From Limosilactobacillus portuensis (lineage in GTDB: Bacteria; Bacillota; Bacilli; Lactobacillales; Lactobacillaceae), in the NCBI RefSeq assembly GCF_014838735.1, contig NZ_JABUXQ010000007.1:1-64000 (forward strand): a stretch of DNA of 64,000 nt, written 5' to 3'. Below the pieces are notes generated by a model. That model was not told the DNA's origin and ran no database searches. It saw nothing but the letters and a program-made list of their open reading frames with translations. Shown here one piece after another: positions 27,375 to 37,175 of the stretch. Position 1 is the first letter of the stretch. Each line of letters opens with the position of its first letter. The position numbers and the translations under genes are program-made.

Positions 27375-28877
27375 ATGATAATGAAAGAACATAAGAAATT
27401 ATATAAAGCGGGTAAAAATTGGGTAACCGCAACAATTTTAACAGCTGCAATTACCGCTACTGGACTATATGCTAGTTCACCAGTTTATGCAGCAAATGAT
27501 GAACAAAATACTAATTCGACAGTGGCCCAAATCCAGAATGACCAACCTTTGATCGTTAGTGACGCTCAAACCAATAATCAGTCGATTGATAATGCTTCAA
27601 AGCAGGCTGAGTTAGAGCAACAAATTAAGCAAGCTCAGACTGAAGTTCAGCAAAAGCAGAATGACTATAATAATGCTCAAGACGAAAAAACTAATGCTAA
27701 TCTAAAGTTTAAAAATGCCCAAAGAATCTGGGAGAGAAATAGGAATAATTATGGAGAAGCAGAAAAAGCAACAATAAATATCTATGAAAAGACGGATCAT
27801 GAACTCTCTCTAAATTCTAATCAGTTATTAAACGAATGGCGTGAATTAAGTACATCTAATGTTAAAGAGATGTATGAACAGTATATGCAAAAATATCGCA
27901 ATACTTTTGACCAGATAAGTACAGAATTGAATAAGCCACTAGCTGACAAGGACTTTACTCTAATTGATAGGTTATTGAAGCAACGAGATGAATATTATGC
28001 TAAAGCAATGGAACTAGAGAAGCAAGGTAAAAACGCTAACGATGATGTATATAAAAAATTTACTGAAGCTGAAGAAAAGAGTGAGAACTTTACTAAATCT
28101 TACGGCCAGCATAAGGATGAGTTTGATTTTGCTGTAGCGCCTGGTTTCTGGTATACCTATGATCGCTCATTACTATCTTCGTCAGATCAGATTAAATACG
28201 ACCAAGCAATTAGTTATATCAATCAAAATAGAGATAAATTACCTATAATCTACCAAAATTATAGTAAAGCTAGTGAAGAAAATATCCACGCTGAAAATAA
28301 AGCTAAAGATGCCAAGGATGATTTAAGCAAAGCGCAAGCCATTTTGTCGGACTTACAAAATAAACTAACAGAGTTGCAACATAGTAGTAGTGCCAGTTCG
28401 AGTGCTGCACAGCCAAGTGACAGCAGTGCTAGTTCGAGTGCCGCACAGCCAAGTGACAGCAGTGCCAGTTCGAGCGCTGCACAGCCAAGTGACAGCAGTG
28501 CTAGTTCAAGTGCCGCACAGCCGAGTGACAGCAGTGCTAGTTCGAGTGCAGCCAAACCAAGCGACAGCAGTGCCAGTTCAAGTGCCGCACAGCCAAGTGA
28601 CAGCAGTGCTAGTTCGAGTGCGGCTAAACCGAGTGATAGTGGTTTTGTAGCTTCGAGAATAATTAATGGTACTCATTCAAACAGTGAAAATTCAAATGCT
28701 AATTTATTATCATCAAAGGAAAAGGCTGAATTTCCAGATAATAAATTAATGAGTTCACAGCAAAAAGCTAACCGACAACTTCCACAAACGGGTGAGAATG
28801 ATTCCTTAGGGTTAATCTTTATAGGTGCCTTTTCCGCATTATTTGGTCTTGAATTGTCTTTTAGAAAACAACATTAA
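27375..28877 (+). CDS. LPXTG-anchored surface protein with serine-rich repeats
   Basis: A 500-residue cell-wall protein. The N-terminus carries a KxYKxGKxW-type signal (KKLYKAGKNW) with cleavage likely after VYA (about residue 40). Residues about 75-335 are charged and strongly helical, with coiled-coil heptads. Seven 12-residue ASSSAAQPSDSS repeats follow (about 340-423), then a spacer and an LPQTG sorting signal, hydrophobic segment and RKQH tail. Sortase should link it to peptidoglycan. An adhesin or wall-associated role is plausible, but the ligand is unknown. A bidirectional terminator follows. Confidence 0.88.
   Translation: MIMKEHKKLYKAGKNWVTATILTAAITATGLYASSPVYAANDEQNTNSTVAQIQNDQPLIVSDAQTNNQSIDNASKQAELEQQIKQAQTEVQQKQNDYNNAQDEKTNANLKFKNAQRIWERNRNNYGEAEKATINIYEKTDHELSLNSNQLLNEWRELSTSNVKEMYEQYMQKYRNTFDQISTELNKPLADKDFTLIDRLLKQRDEYYAKAMELEKQGKNANDDVYKKFTEAEEKSENFTKSYGQHKDEFDFAVAPGFWYTYDRSLLSSSDQIKYDQAISYINQNRDKLPIIYQNYSKASEENIHAENKAKDAKDDLSKAQAILSDLQNKLTELQHSSSASSSAAQPSDSSASSSAAQPSDSSASSSAAQPSDSSASSSAAQPSDSSASSSAAKPSDSSASSSAAQPSDSSASSSAAKPSDSGFVASRIINGTHSNSENSNANLLSSKEKAEFPDNKLMSSQQKANRQLPQTGENDSLGLIFIGAFSALFGLELSFRKQH
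28392..28643 (+). repeat. Seven tandem 36-bp repeats in the surface gene
   Basis: Seven in-frame 36-bp units encode A-S-S-S-A-A-(Q/K)-P-S-D-S-S. Units differ mainly at third positions and at the Q/K codon; the last ends in G. Such arrays change copy number by slippage or recombination and lengthen the wall-spanning stalk. Confidence 0.92.
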
Positions 28878-28891
28878 TATCTTGTAAAAAG

Positions 28892-28942
28892 ATAATAGTC
28901 TCTTAATATTCAATTTGATTTGAATATTAAGAGACTATTTTA
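28892..28942. terminator. Bidirectional terminator between convergent genes
   Basis: AATAGTCTCTTAATATTCAA pairs perfectly with TTGAATATTAAGAGACTATT around a short loop. A T-run follows on the plus strand and an A/T tract on the minus strand. Confidence 0.9.
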
Positions 28943-29767
28943 TTACTTCCGGCTAATCAATTGTTTTTGATAATACAATAGTGAAGCTGGATCAAGCCTT
29001 AGTTTCTCCATTAATTGGCCGTCAGAAAGTTCTGGATGGTGACCAAGTTCGTAGAGGATGAATGACTGGTGGAGAAATTTGGGCGCTAAGCTAAAGCCAA
29101 GGTAGCTTTCATCTTGACGCAGGTATTTATGTAGACCAGCATTTGATAGTCCGGGATTATCCGGTGAGAAACGCTGTTTAAGAAAGATCCGCGAAGAGTG
29201 TTGAAGTTCTTGAAGTGGCCGAATAAATTGATTGAAGTTTGCGATAAACTGTTTTTCTGTTGAGCTTGTTGGTGAAAGCTTATTCCAAACGTTTTCAAAA
29301 CCGGGAGCAAGAAATTCACTAACGGTATAACCGCGACTTGATAAGAAAATGGTTAATCTGGTATAGAAGTGGAGGTGCTCATCCTGAAGAATATCAGGAA
29401 GCTTCTCAAGCCACTTAGTTGTTAATCGTTTGTTGTTGCTAGTGGCTTTCCCATGGATTGTCAGAGTTGGGTAAATCTTAATTAGCTGATGAGTGAAGAG
29501 GTAACGAAAATAACGATTCAGGTGGGAAAGGTTCTTGTTGTAAGTGCTAAGGGTAATCTTTTCATCTTCTTTTAGGGCAGTTAGGAAGGCCCGCACATCT
29601 GATTCAGTTAGGTTCTTTAATTTTGGTTCAGCAGCGAATTCTGGTCGATTGTCCATGAGAAAAGTAAAGAAATGGGTTAGGGTAGCATCGTAGGTCTTAA
29701 TTGTTAGTGGTGCCAGCCCCTGTTGATTCAAGAATAATTGAAAACGATCTTGGTATGGGTAATTCAT
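28943..29767 (-). CDS. Tyrosine recombinase-like protein, catalytic residues lost
   Basis: A 274-residue protein starting at ATG 29767 after AAGGAGAC; an upstream in-frame ATG at 29809 is unlikely. The N-terminal half is a SAM-like core-binding domain (QDRFQLFLNQQGLAPLTIKT). The C-terminal half has a recombinase-like layout, but the first arginine position reads GYTVSE, the HxxR region reads KFLHQSF and the later GH position is displaced. Only a terminal tyrosine pair (LLYY) remains. It is likely a DNA-binding relative that cannot recombine. No dif site or mobile gene lies beside it. Confidence 0.65.
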   Translation of the reverse strand: MNYPYQDRFQLFLNQQGLAPLTIKTYDATLTHFFTFLMDNRPEFAAEPKLKNLTESDVRAFLTALKEDEKITLSTYNKNLSHLNRYFRYLFTHQLIKIYPTLTIHGKATSNNKRLTTKWLEKLPDILQDEHLHFYTRLTIFLSSRGYTVSEFLAPGFENVWNKLSPTSSTEKQFIANFNQFIRPLQELQHSSRIFLKQRFSPDNPGLSNAGLHKYLRQDESYLGFSLAPKFLHQSFILYELGHHPELSDGQLMEKLRLDPASLLYYQKQLISRK

Positions 29768-29849
29768 TTTTTGTCTCCTTGATAAGCAGATATTTACTTT
29801 AACTAACATTTTAAACCAAAATTGCTAAAAAGAAAAGAATCCACAACAG

Positions 29850-29879
29850 TTCACACGCCCTTGCTAGATTTGCTATAAT
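29850..29879 (+). promoter_or_regulatory. Promoter of cca
   Basis: TTCACA (29850-29855), an 18-bp spacer and TATAAT (29874-29879), about 34 nt before the cca start. Confidence 0.6.
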
Positions 29880-29912
29880 TGAGGTTGACTAAAAAATGAA
29901 GGACTTGATTAA

Positions 29913-31124
29913 ATGATCATCAAACACTTACCGCCAATCTTTGAACCTGCTCGTCCGGTACTCCAAAAAATTGAGGACGCGGGATTCGAAGCCTATTTTG
30001 TGGGTGGTTGCGTTCGTGACACGATCTTAGGCGATTCAATCCACGATATTGATATTGCTACTAGTGCTTATCCAAGTGAAATTAAAGCGATTTTTAACCG
30101 TACTGTTGATACCGGGATCGAGCACGGCACAGTGATGATTCTTGATCATGGGACGGGATACGAAACCACAACATTTCGAACTGAATCTGGCTACCAAGAT
30201 TTTCGCCGTCCTGATAAGGTAACCTTTGTTCGATCTTTAAGCGAGGATCTGAAACGGCGTGACTTTACGATTAATGCACTCGCGTTGAAGGAAAATGGTG
30301 AGGTGATTGATCTTTTTAATGGTCTGGATGACTTAAAACATCATTTAATCAAGGCTGTAGGCGATCCCAATGAGCGGTTCCATGAAGATGCCTTGCGGAT
30401 GATGCGGGCTGTTCGCTTCGCTAGTAAACTGGATTTTGTAATTGCAACGGAAACATTAGCAGGGATTAAACAAAACGCTGCTTTATTGGAAAAAATAGCG
30501 GTTGAAAGAATTCGGGTAGAGTTTGAAAAACTATTAATGGGACAAAACCCGGTAGCAGGCCTGAATGAATTTCTGCGAACTGGCCTCTATCAGTATTGTC
30601 CAGGGTTAGCAGGAAAGCAAACTGAATTAAGCGGACTATTATTGCTAAATAACTGGCAATTACGGAATGCAGAACAGGCATGGGCAGTTATTGTGACCCA
30701 ATTGGGATTTGATTCACGGGAGGCTAGTAAGTTCCTTCGCAGCTGGAAGACCTCAAATGAACTGATCACTAACGTTAAAAAGATGATCCCGGTAATTCAG
30801 GGGCTAAAGAGTAAAAAGTTATCACCGTTGACTTTCTTTACGGCTGGTAGAAATGCTGTCCAGGATGCTAATCAAGTTGCTAAATTATATGGCTGGGCAA
30901 TTCCTGATGAGCAGTTAATGAAGCAGTATGATTTATTGCCCATTAAAAGCGGTAAAGAACTGGCTGTTAATGGGGGAGTTCTCATTAACGATGCAGGGGT
31001 AAAGCCTGGTCCATTACTAGGAAAGATCATTAAAAAGCTAACAGTACAAGTTGTTAACGGTAAATTGCCTAATGATAGGGAAACCTTAATTAGAGAAGCA
31101 AAAAAAATAAAAAAAGAGGGATAA
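29913..31124 (+). CDS. cca: CCA tRNA nucleotidyltransferase
   Basis: A 403-residue class II enzyme that adds or repairs the 3' CCA of tRNAs. The nucleotidyltransferase head shows FVGGCVRDTILG and DIDIATSA with the catalytic aspartates, then RRDFTINALAL and the EDALRMMRAVRFASKL neck. The C-terminal body and tail are of Bacillus type, without an HD domain. It ends 6 nt before the ABC-F gene. Confidence 0.95.
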   Translation: MIIKHLPPIFEPARPVLQKIEDAGFEAYFVGGCVRDTILGDSIHDIDIATSAYPSEIKAIFNRTVDTGIEHGTVMILDHGTGYETTTFRTESGYQDFRRPDKVTFVRSLSEDLKRRDFTINALALKENGEVIDLFNGLDDLKHHLIKAVGDPNERFHEDALRMMRAVRFASKLDFVIATETLAGIKQNAALLEKIAVERIRVEFEKLLMGQNPVAGLNEFLRTGLYQYCPGLAGKQTELSGLLLLNNWQLRNAEQAWAVIVTQLGFDSREASKFLRSWKTSNELITNVKKMIPVIQGLKSKKLSPLTFFTAGRNAVQDANQVAKLYGWAIPDEQLMKQYDLLPIKSGKELAVNGGVLINDAGVKPGPLLGKIIKKLTVQVVNGKLPNDRETLIREAKKIKKEG

Positions 31125-31130
31125 AACGAG

Positions 31131-33041
31131 ATGCAAACAATGCAAGCCGAGGGATTAACCAGTACTTATGGTGAGAAAACCCTGTTTGATAATGTCTCCT
31201 TTACAATTAACGAAAACGATCGAATCGGTTTAATCGGTGTTAACGGGAGTGGAAAGACCAGTCTTCTTAACGTTATTAGTAAGCGGACAAGTCCGGAAAG
31301 CGGCTCGATCACTACACCAAATGACTACACGATTGGGTATCTGCAACAGCAGCCAGCGCTTGACCCAACCAAAACGATTATGGATGCAATCTTTGAAGGC
31401 GACCAGCCTGTATTTAAAACTATTCGGGAATATGAGCTTGCACTTGATCGTTTTAGTAATCATCCCGAGGATCCTCAAGCAATGGATCAATACACGAAGT
31501 TACAGGCAAAGATGGATCAAGAGGATGCGTGGGAAGCTGATAGCCGGGTTAAAACGATCCTTACCCAATTAAAAATTAAGAACGTTAGTCAAAAGGTTAG
31601 TGAATTATCTGGTGGTCAGCAGAAACGTGTAGGGCTAGCACAGGTATTAATTCAACACCCAGATTTATTGCTTTTAGATGAACCAACTAACCATTTAGAC
31701 CTTGATTCAGTAGTCTGGCTTCAAGACTTCCTTGCTTCTTATAAGGGAGCGGTTCTCTTGGTAACTCACGATCGGTACTTCCTCGATCAAGTTACTAACC
31801 ACATCTGGGAATTGTCATTTGGACACCTTTATCACTATGATGGTAATTATCAAGATTTTGTTCGGCAAAAAGCAGAACGGGTAGAATTAGCTAAGGATAC
31901 CGAGAAAAAGAATCAACAGTTATACAAGAAGGAATTAGCGTGGATGCGAACCGGTGCTAAGGCACGATCAACCAAGCAAAAAGGACGGATTAATCGTTTC
32001 CATGAACTTGAAGATAAGGTTGGCAACCTGAAAACTGATGAGGATATTTCAATTAATTTAGGTTCTCAACGGCTCGGTAAAGATGTGATTAAGTTTAAGA
32101 ATGCTGATTTGACCCTGGGGGATCACCAGATTCTGCATAATTTTGATTGGTTAGTTCAGGCTGGCGATCGAATTGGGATTACCGGTGAAAATGGTGCCGG
32201 GAAGACCAGTCTGTTGAATGTAATTGCCCAACGAGTACCATTGGATAGCGGAGTGCTCAAAATTGGTGAAACGGTAAAGCTTGGTTACTATACTCAGCAA
32301 ACTGAGGGAATTGACGATGATAAACGAATGATTAGTTTTCTGAGTGAAATTGCTGAAAATGTTACCGATAAGGACGGCAATAAGCTTAGTGTTCCCCAGC
32401 TTCTTGAACGATTCTTATTCCCCCGCTTTATGCACGGAACGTTGATTAGGAAGCTTTCGGGTGGTGAAAAGCGCCGTCTGTACTTGCTGAAAATTCTTAT
32501 GCAGCAGCCCAACGTCCTTCTTCTTGATGAACCGACTAACGATCTTGATATTGGAACACTAACGGTTTTGGAAGATTACCTGGATAACTTTGCTGGAACA
32601 GTTATTACAGTTTCTCATGATCGTTATTTCTTGGATAAAGTAGCTGATGACTTGCTAATTTTCCATGGTAATGGCGATATTCAACGCTACACTGGACGTT
32701 TTACTGATTACCTTATCGATGCTAAAAAGCAGGCTGAAGAAGAACAGCAGCAAAAACGAGCTGCAAAAAAGCAACAAACTGCCAAGCGTCAACAGCCAAT
32801 ACCAAGTTCAAGCGAAAAGAAGAAGACTAAGCTAACTTATGCGGAAAAGTTGGAATGGGATCATATTGACGATGATCTTGATCAACTTGATAATAAGCGT
32901 AAGTCAATTGAGAAACAGATGACCGAACAGTCTGCCAATTATCAAAAACTAGCCGAATTGCAAAAGGAGCTAGACCAGGTCAAAAAAGAAATTGACGATA
33001 AAACAGCGCGGTGGGAATATTTAAGTAACTACATTGACTAA
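31131..33041 (+). CDS. ABC-F ATPase (YfmR/Uup-like)
   Basis: A 636-residue protein with two ABC ATPase domains and no membrane segment. The first has GVNGSGKTS, LSGGQQKR and LLLLDEPTNHLD; the second has GENGAGKTS, LSGGEKRR and LLLDEPTNDLD. A linker (about 240-310) separates them, and a lysine-rich C-terminal coiled coil (about 530-636) follows. ABC-F proteins of this type act on stalled ribosomes. It lies between cca and thyA. Confidence 0.88.
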   Translation: MQTMQAEGLTSTYGEKTLFDNVSFTINENDRIGLIGVNGSGKTSLLNVISKRTSPESGSITTPNDYTIGYLQQQPALDPTKTIMDAIFEGDQPVFKTIREYELALDRFSNHPEDPQAMDQYTKLQAKMDQEDAWEADSRVKTILTQLKIKNVSQKVSELSGGQQKRVGLAQVLIQHPDLLLLDEPTNHLDLDSVVWLQDFLASYKGAVLLVTHDRYFLDQVTNHIWELSFGHLYHYDGNYQDFVRQKAERVELAKDTEKKNQQLYKKELAWMRTGAKARSTKQKGRINRFHELEDKVGNLKTDEDISINLGSQRLGKDVIKFKNADLTLGDHQILHNFDWLVQAGDRIGITGENGAGKTSLLNVIAQRVPLDSGVLKIGETVKLGYYTQQTEGIDDDKRMISFLSEIAENVTDKDGNKLSVPQLLERFLFPRFMHGTLIRKLSGGEKRRLYLLKILMQQPNVLLLDEPTNDLDIGTLTVLEDYLDNFAGTVITVSHDRYFLDKVADDLLIFHGNGDIQRYTGRFTDYLIDAKKQAEEEQQQKRAAKKQQTAKRQQPIPSSSEKKKTKLTYAEKLEWDHIDDDLDQLDNKRKSIEKQMTEQSANYQKLAELQKELDQVKKEIDDKTARWEYLSNYID

Positions 33042-33056
33042 CAGTGAGGATACGTA

Positions 33057-34019
33057 ATGACAATCAATGAAAATGAACAACAATATTTAAATTTAGCGCA
33101 ATATGTACTGGATCATGGGCACACTAAAAGTGATCGTACTGGTACGGGAACCAGATCTGTTTTTGGTTATCAGATGCGGTTTAATCTTGAAGAAGGGTTT
33201 CCGCTACTTACAACCAAGAAGATTCCATTTGGCTTAATTAAAAGTGAATTGTTATGGTTCCTTCGGGGAGACACTAATATTCAATTCCTTTTAAAGCATA
33301 AAAATCATATTTGGGATGAATGGGCATTTAAAAAATGGGTAGAAAGTGATGAATATCATGGTCCAGATATGACAGACTTTGGTCATCGTTGGCTTCAGGA
33401 TCCTGAGTTTAAAAAGGCTTATTTAAAAGAAAAACGTGATTTTTGTGACCGGATTGTTAACGATGATGATTTTGCTAAAAAATATGGTGATTTAGGCTTA
33501 GTTTATGGAAGCCAGTGGCGTCACTGGAAAACTAGTAATGGACAAACAATTGACCAGATCGCTAATGTGATTCACCAAATAAAGACGACTCCAAATTCAC
33601 GCCGGATGATCGTTTCTGCCTGGAATCCTGAAGATGTTCCATCAATGGCCTTGCCTCCATGTCATACGATGTTCCAGTTTTATGTGAATAATGGAAAGCT
33701 AAGTTGTCAACTTTATCAGCGAAGTGCTGACATCTTTCTTGGGGTGCCATTTAATATTGCCAGCTATGCATTGTTAACGCATATGATTGCTCATCAATGT
33801 GGGTTACAGGTGGGCGATTTTGTTCATACCTTAGGGGATGCTCATATTTACTTGAACCATCTTTCACAGATCAAGGAACAATTATCACGAACTCCGCATA
33901 AGGCGCCAAAGCTAATCTTACCGGATGAACCAAAGCCAATTGACGAATATGAGATGAGTGATATTAAGTTGGAAGGCTACACCCACGAACCTGCCATTAA
34001 GGCACCAGTTGCGGTTTAA
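33057..34019 (+). CDS. thyA: Thymidylate synthase
   Basis: A 320-residue ThyA that methylates dUMP using methylene-tetrahydrofolate. The active-site cysteine is in [13 protein letters not shown], with [19 protein letters not shown] and the folate region nearby. Length and the long insertion around residues 90-140 match the L. casei-type enzyme. Its product dihydrofolate is recycled by the next gene, folA. Confidence 0.97.
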   Translation: MTINENEQQYLNLAQYVLDHGHTKSDRTGTGTRSVFGYQMRFNLEEGFPLLTTKKIPFGLIKSELLWFLRGDTNIQFLLKHKNHIWDEWAFKKWVESDEYHGPDMTDFGHRWLQDPEFKKAYLKEKRDFCDRIVNDDDFAKKYGDLGLVYGSQWRHWKTSNGQTIDQIANVIHQIKTTPNSRRMIVSAWNPEDVPSMALPPCHTMFQFYVNNGKLSCQLYQRSADIFLGVPFNIASYALLTHMIAHQCGLQVGDFVHTLGDAHIYLNHLSQIKEQLSRTPHKAPKLILPDEPKPIDEYEMSDIKLEGYTHEPAIKAPVAV

Positions 34020-34041
34020 TTAATTAAGGAGAGAAAGAAAA

Positions 34042-34530
34042 ATGCGTGAAGTTAATTTTATTTGGGCTGAGGATCTTGATGGTTGGATTGGGAAGGACAA
34101 TCAGCTGCCTTGGCATGTTTCAGCAGACTTAAAACATTTTCGCAAATTAACAGCCAATCACCCAATCATTATGGGAAGGAAAACCTATAATTCGATTGGT
34201 CAACCATTACCACAGCGACAGAATATTGTCTTAACTCATCAATCGATTGCTAATGATCAGGTTACGGTTGTCCATGATGTTGAAACCCTTGATCAGCTGA
34301 TTGATGCGTTACCGGACAATCAAGTATATGTGATTGGCGGAGCACGAATTTTTTCCTTAATGATGCCACTAGTAAACAAGCTTGAACGAACGGTCATCAA
34401 TGGTCATTATGATGGTGACGTAAAAATGCCATCGATCAATTATGATCAATGGCATTTGATTAATCGTGATGAAGTTAACGAGGATGGTCAGACTAGTTGT
34501 TGGTTTGAAACCTGGGAGTTAAACAAATAA
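34042..34530 (+). CDS. folA: Dihydrofolate reductase
   Basis: A 162-residue enzyme reducing dihydrofolate with NADPH. It has the substrate region DGWIGKDNQLPWHV, the cofactor motif IIMGRKTYNSIG and VYVIGGARIF. It follows thyA by 22 nt with AAGGAGAG before its ATG. Its last 12 bases overlap the end of the convergent hemolysin III gene. Confidence 0.97.
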   Translation: MREVNFIWAEDLDGWIGKDNQLPWHVSADLKHFRKLTANHPIIMGRKTYNSIGQPLPQRQNIVLTHQSIANDQVTVVHDVETLDQLIDALPDNQVYVIGGARIFSLMMPLVNKLERTVINGHYDGDVKMPSINYDQWHLINRDEVNEDGQTSCWFETWELNK

Positions 34531-35157
34531 AAGAATTGAGAAGAACATAAAGGTAGTCCCTCCTAGTACAAAAATATGCCAGATAAGATGGGTATACTGC
34601 GTTGGCCGACTGTAAAATAGCGCGCCAATTGTAAAGGTTAAGCCACCGGCAAAGAGCAAGCCAAAGCCAACGGGACCTAGAGCATCCCAAAGTGGCCAAA
34701 AGGCGACAATACATAACCAGCCCATCAGGACATATAAAAGTGTTGACCAGTGACTTTTCTTCCTTAACCAAATGCTTTTATAGACAACACCTATAATTGC
34801 AAGTGCCCAAATGATCCCAAATAAGGTCCATCCTTGCCAGCCTTTAATACTTACAAGACAATAAGGAGTATACGTACCAGCAATTAGGATGTAAATAAAA
34901 TCATGATCAAAGATTTGAAAGATTCGCCGAGCTCTGGTGAAGTAAAGTGAATGATAAAGTGTAGAGAAAAGATAAAATAATACAAGGGTGCTTCCGTATA
35001 TTGTGAATGTAACGATTCTCATTGGGCTTCCAGTCCTAACAGCCTTGACGATTAACAATACTAAACCAGCGATTGCAAGGGCAAGGCCGATCCCGTGGGT
35101 AATTGCATTGCCAATCTCAATAATTACTGAATGCTTTGATCCGCTGCTTTTTTCCAT
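34519..35157 (-). CDS. Hemolysin III family membrane protein
   Basis: A 212-residue PAQR/YqfA-type membrane protein with about seven hydrophobic segments. The start at 35157 has AAAGGGG upstream, whereas the longer frame begins in a hydrophobic stretch without a site. Family marks are EIGNAITHGIGLALAIAGL, STLYHSLYF, IFDHDFIYILIAGTYTP and the C-terminal HLIWHIFVLGG, which carry the metal-binding histidines. The function in lactobacilli is not established. Confidence 0.9.
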   Translation of the reverse strand: MEKSSGSKHSVIIEIGNAITHGIGLALAIAGLVLLIVKAVRTGSPMRIVTFTIYGSTLVLFYLFSTLYHSLYFTRARRIFQIFDHDFIYILIAGTYTPYCLVSIKGWQGWTLFGIIWALAIIGVVYKSIWLRKKSHWSTLLYVLMGWLCIVAFWPLWDALGPVGFGLLFAGGLTFTIGALFYSRPTQYTHLIWHIFVLGGTTFMFFSILLFV

Positions 35158-35339
35158 TTTTCTACCCCTTTCATGTAATGTAGCGATGAATTTTACCGCT
35201 ACTTTTGCTATACTTAAATAATAAATAAACAAGTTGACCATCGCAAATTTATATCGCATAATGGTTCATGAAACTTTATCATCTAGTTTTAAGGACTAGA
35301 TTATTATAACATAACATTTTCTAGGAAGAGTGAATTTTC

Positions 35340-36182
35340 ATGGGAAAGATTAAGATCGTTTGTGATTCCTCTGCAGGATTAACAGAAGAAGAAATAAAAA
35401 AGTATGACATTACTGTTATTCCATTAACGGTAATGATTGATGGAACTGTATATGTGGAACGGGAAACAATTACTAATGACCAGTTCCCAGAACTAATGAA
35501 AAACGCAAAATCATTACCTAAGACATCCCAACCGCCAATTGGACGGTTTGTTGATGCGTTTAACAAACTTGGTGAAGATGGCAGTGAGGTTCTATGTGTC
35601 AATATGATGGAATCTATTAGCGGAACTGTTCATGCGGCTGAGCAAGCTGCGGGGATGACGAAAACTAAGGTTACTGTTTACGACTCCCAAACAACCGATC
35701 GTGGAATGGCTTTTCAGATCATTGAGGCGGCTAAGGTAATTGAAAATGGTGGCTCCGTTGAAGATGCGATCGAACGAATGAAGTATGTTCTTGCACATTC
35801 TAAGCTTTATTTGGCAATTGATAACCTCGATAATTTGGTTGCCGGTGGTCGTGTTAGCAGATTTGCGGGAGCCCTTTCTAATTTATTAAATATTAAGGTA
35901 ATGCTTCAAGTTTATGATGGCCAGATCCATATTATTATGAAAGGCCGGGGAAAGAAAGCTCTTCATAAAGAGTGGAATCGAATCTTAGACGAGATGAAAA
36001 ATGGTCCTAAAGTTATGGGCGCTGGTATTTCTCATGTTGAAGGAGATAGTGAAGTTAACCGTCTCTTAACGAAGATTAAAGAATTTGAACCTAATCTCGA
36101 TATCGTTGTTCGGGAAACCGTGCCGATTATCGCCACACATACAGGTTTAGGAGCTTGTTGTTTGCTTTACTATACTGAATAG
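35340..36182 (+). CDS. DegV family fatty-acid-binding protein
   Basis: A 280-residue DegV-type protein. It opens KIKIVCDSSAGLTEEE, the common DegV start, and carries the conserved TSQPP motif (PKTSQPPIGRF) with YDSQTTDRG. DegV proteins bind fatty acids and deliver them to fatty acid kinase FakA. A terminator follows before the next operon. Confidence 0.92.
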   Translation: MGKIKIVCDSSAGLTEEEIKKYDITVIPLTVMIDGTVYVERETITNDQFPELMKNAKSLPKTSQPPIGRFVDAFNKLGEDGSEVLCVNMMESISGTVHAAEQAAGMTKTKVTVYDSQTTDRGMAFQIIEAAKVIENGGSVEDAIERMKYVLAHSKLYLAIDNLDNLVAGGRVSRFAGALSNLLNIKVMLQVYDGQIHIIMKGRGKKALHKEWNRILDEMKNGPKVMGAGISHVEGDSEVNRLLTKIKEFEPNLDIVVRETVPIIATHTGLGACCLLYYTE

Positions 36183-36201
36183 TTTAAATTTAAACATTTC
36201 G

Positions 36202-36232
36202 GAAGCGGTCATAGTCACTATGCCGCTTTTTT
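36202..36232 (+). terminator. Terminator after degV
   Basis: GAAGCGG-CATAG pairs with CTATG-CCGCTTT across a short loop, followed by T residues. Confidence 0.85.
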
Positions 36233-36251
36233 GGTAAAAGGTGAAATAATA

Positions 36252-37172
36252 ATGAAAAAATTAAAGTGGTTATGGGGCGTCTTCTTGTTTGCTCTTCTTG
36301 TGGTTGGTGGATGGTATGGTTATCAGCATTTTATTCAACCATCTGTAAGACAGGAACAACAAGTTAAACGTGTAGAAAAGCGTCACGTGAAGTTGGTAGC
36401 AGTTGGCGACTCGCTTACTTATGGACAGGGTGATGAGAAGAAAAACGGCGGTTACGTAGGCATTATAAAGCAGAAAATTCAAGATAAATATAAGAAAACG
36501 GCCGTTTCGACCGTTAACTACGGTGTAAGTGGCGATCGCTCTGACCAGATCCTTGCTCGACTAAATAAGCAGGCAGAGATGCGGAAAGATTTAAGAAATG
36601 CTGATGTAATCGTAATGACGGTTGGTGGTAATGATTTAATGCAAACACTGGAAAAGGACATTATGATGCAATCCCAAACCAAGATTCAGTCGAGCATTAA
36701 TCAAGCACAGGGAATATATGAAGATAAGTTAAACCAACTATTTACAGCTGTAAGAAAAGAAAACAAACATGCACCGATCTTTGTAATTGGTATTTATAAT
36801 CCGGTTTATACATACTTCCCAGATGTAGCTGCAATTAACGACTCAATTAATCAGTGGAACCGGGCAACTCAAAATGTTGCAAGAAAATATTCAAAAATGC
36901 ATTTTGTTAGTATTTATAAGGTAATGTCATATGGTCAATACCAAACGAAAGCTCAACGGCAACAATTGATTCAACAAGAAGAAAAGGTGAACCATGGAAA
37001 GGTTCAGCAATCACAACTATTGTCAATTATGAGTAACAAGGACCATAATTTGAACGAATACATTTCGACTGAAGATAATTTTCATCCGAATAATTTGGGA
37101 TACCAACACATGGCAAGTCGATTGTTTAAGAGTATGGTTAAGTACGATAGTTGGGAATACGTGAGGGAATAG
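36252..37172 (+). CDS. Secreted SGNH/GDSL hydrolase (YpmR-like)
   Basis: A 306-residue protein with an N-terminal membrane anchor or signal (about residues 5-24). The GDSL block is LVAVGDSLTYGQGD, block III has GGNDL, and the catalytic D/H pair is in DNFHPNNLGYQHMA. It acts on esters outside the membrane; the substrate is unknown. It precedes a ypmS-like gene by 3 nt, the same order as ypmR-ypmS in Bacillus. Confidence 0.88.
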   Translation: MKKLKWLWGVFLFALLVVGGWYGYQHFIQPSVRQEQQVKRVEKRHVKLVAVGDSLTYGQGDEKKNGGYVGIIKQKIQDKYKKTAVSTVNYGVSGDRSDQILARLNKQAEMRKDLRNADVIVMTVGGNDLMQTLEKDIMMQSQTKIQSSINQAQGIYEDKLNQLFTAVRKENKHAPIFVIGIYNPVYTYFPDVAAINDSINQWNRATQNVARKYSKMHFVSIYKVMSYGQYQTKAQRQQLIQQEEKVNHGKVQQSQLLSIMSNKDHNLNEYISTEDNFHPNNLGYQHMASRLFKSMVKYDSWEYVRE

Positions 37173-37175
37173 TCA

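Noticed and set aside
28259-28650. Open frames on both strands across the surface-protein repeats
   Set aside because: They are by-products of the 36-bp repeat; the LPXTG frame explains the region and no ribosome binding sites fit.
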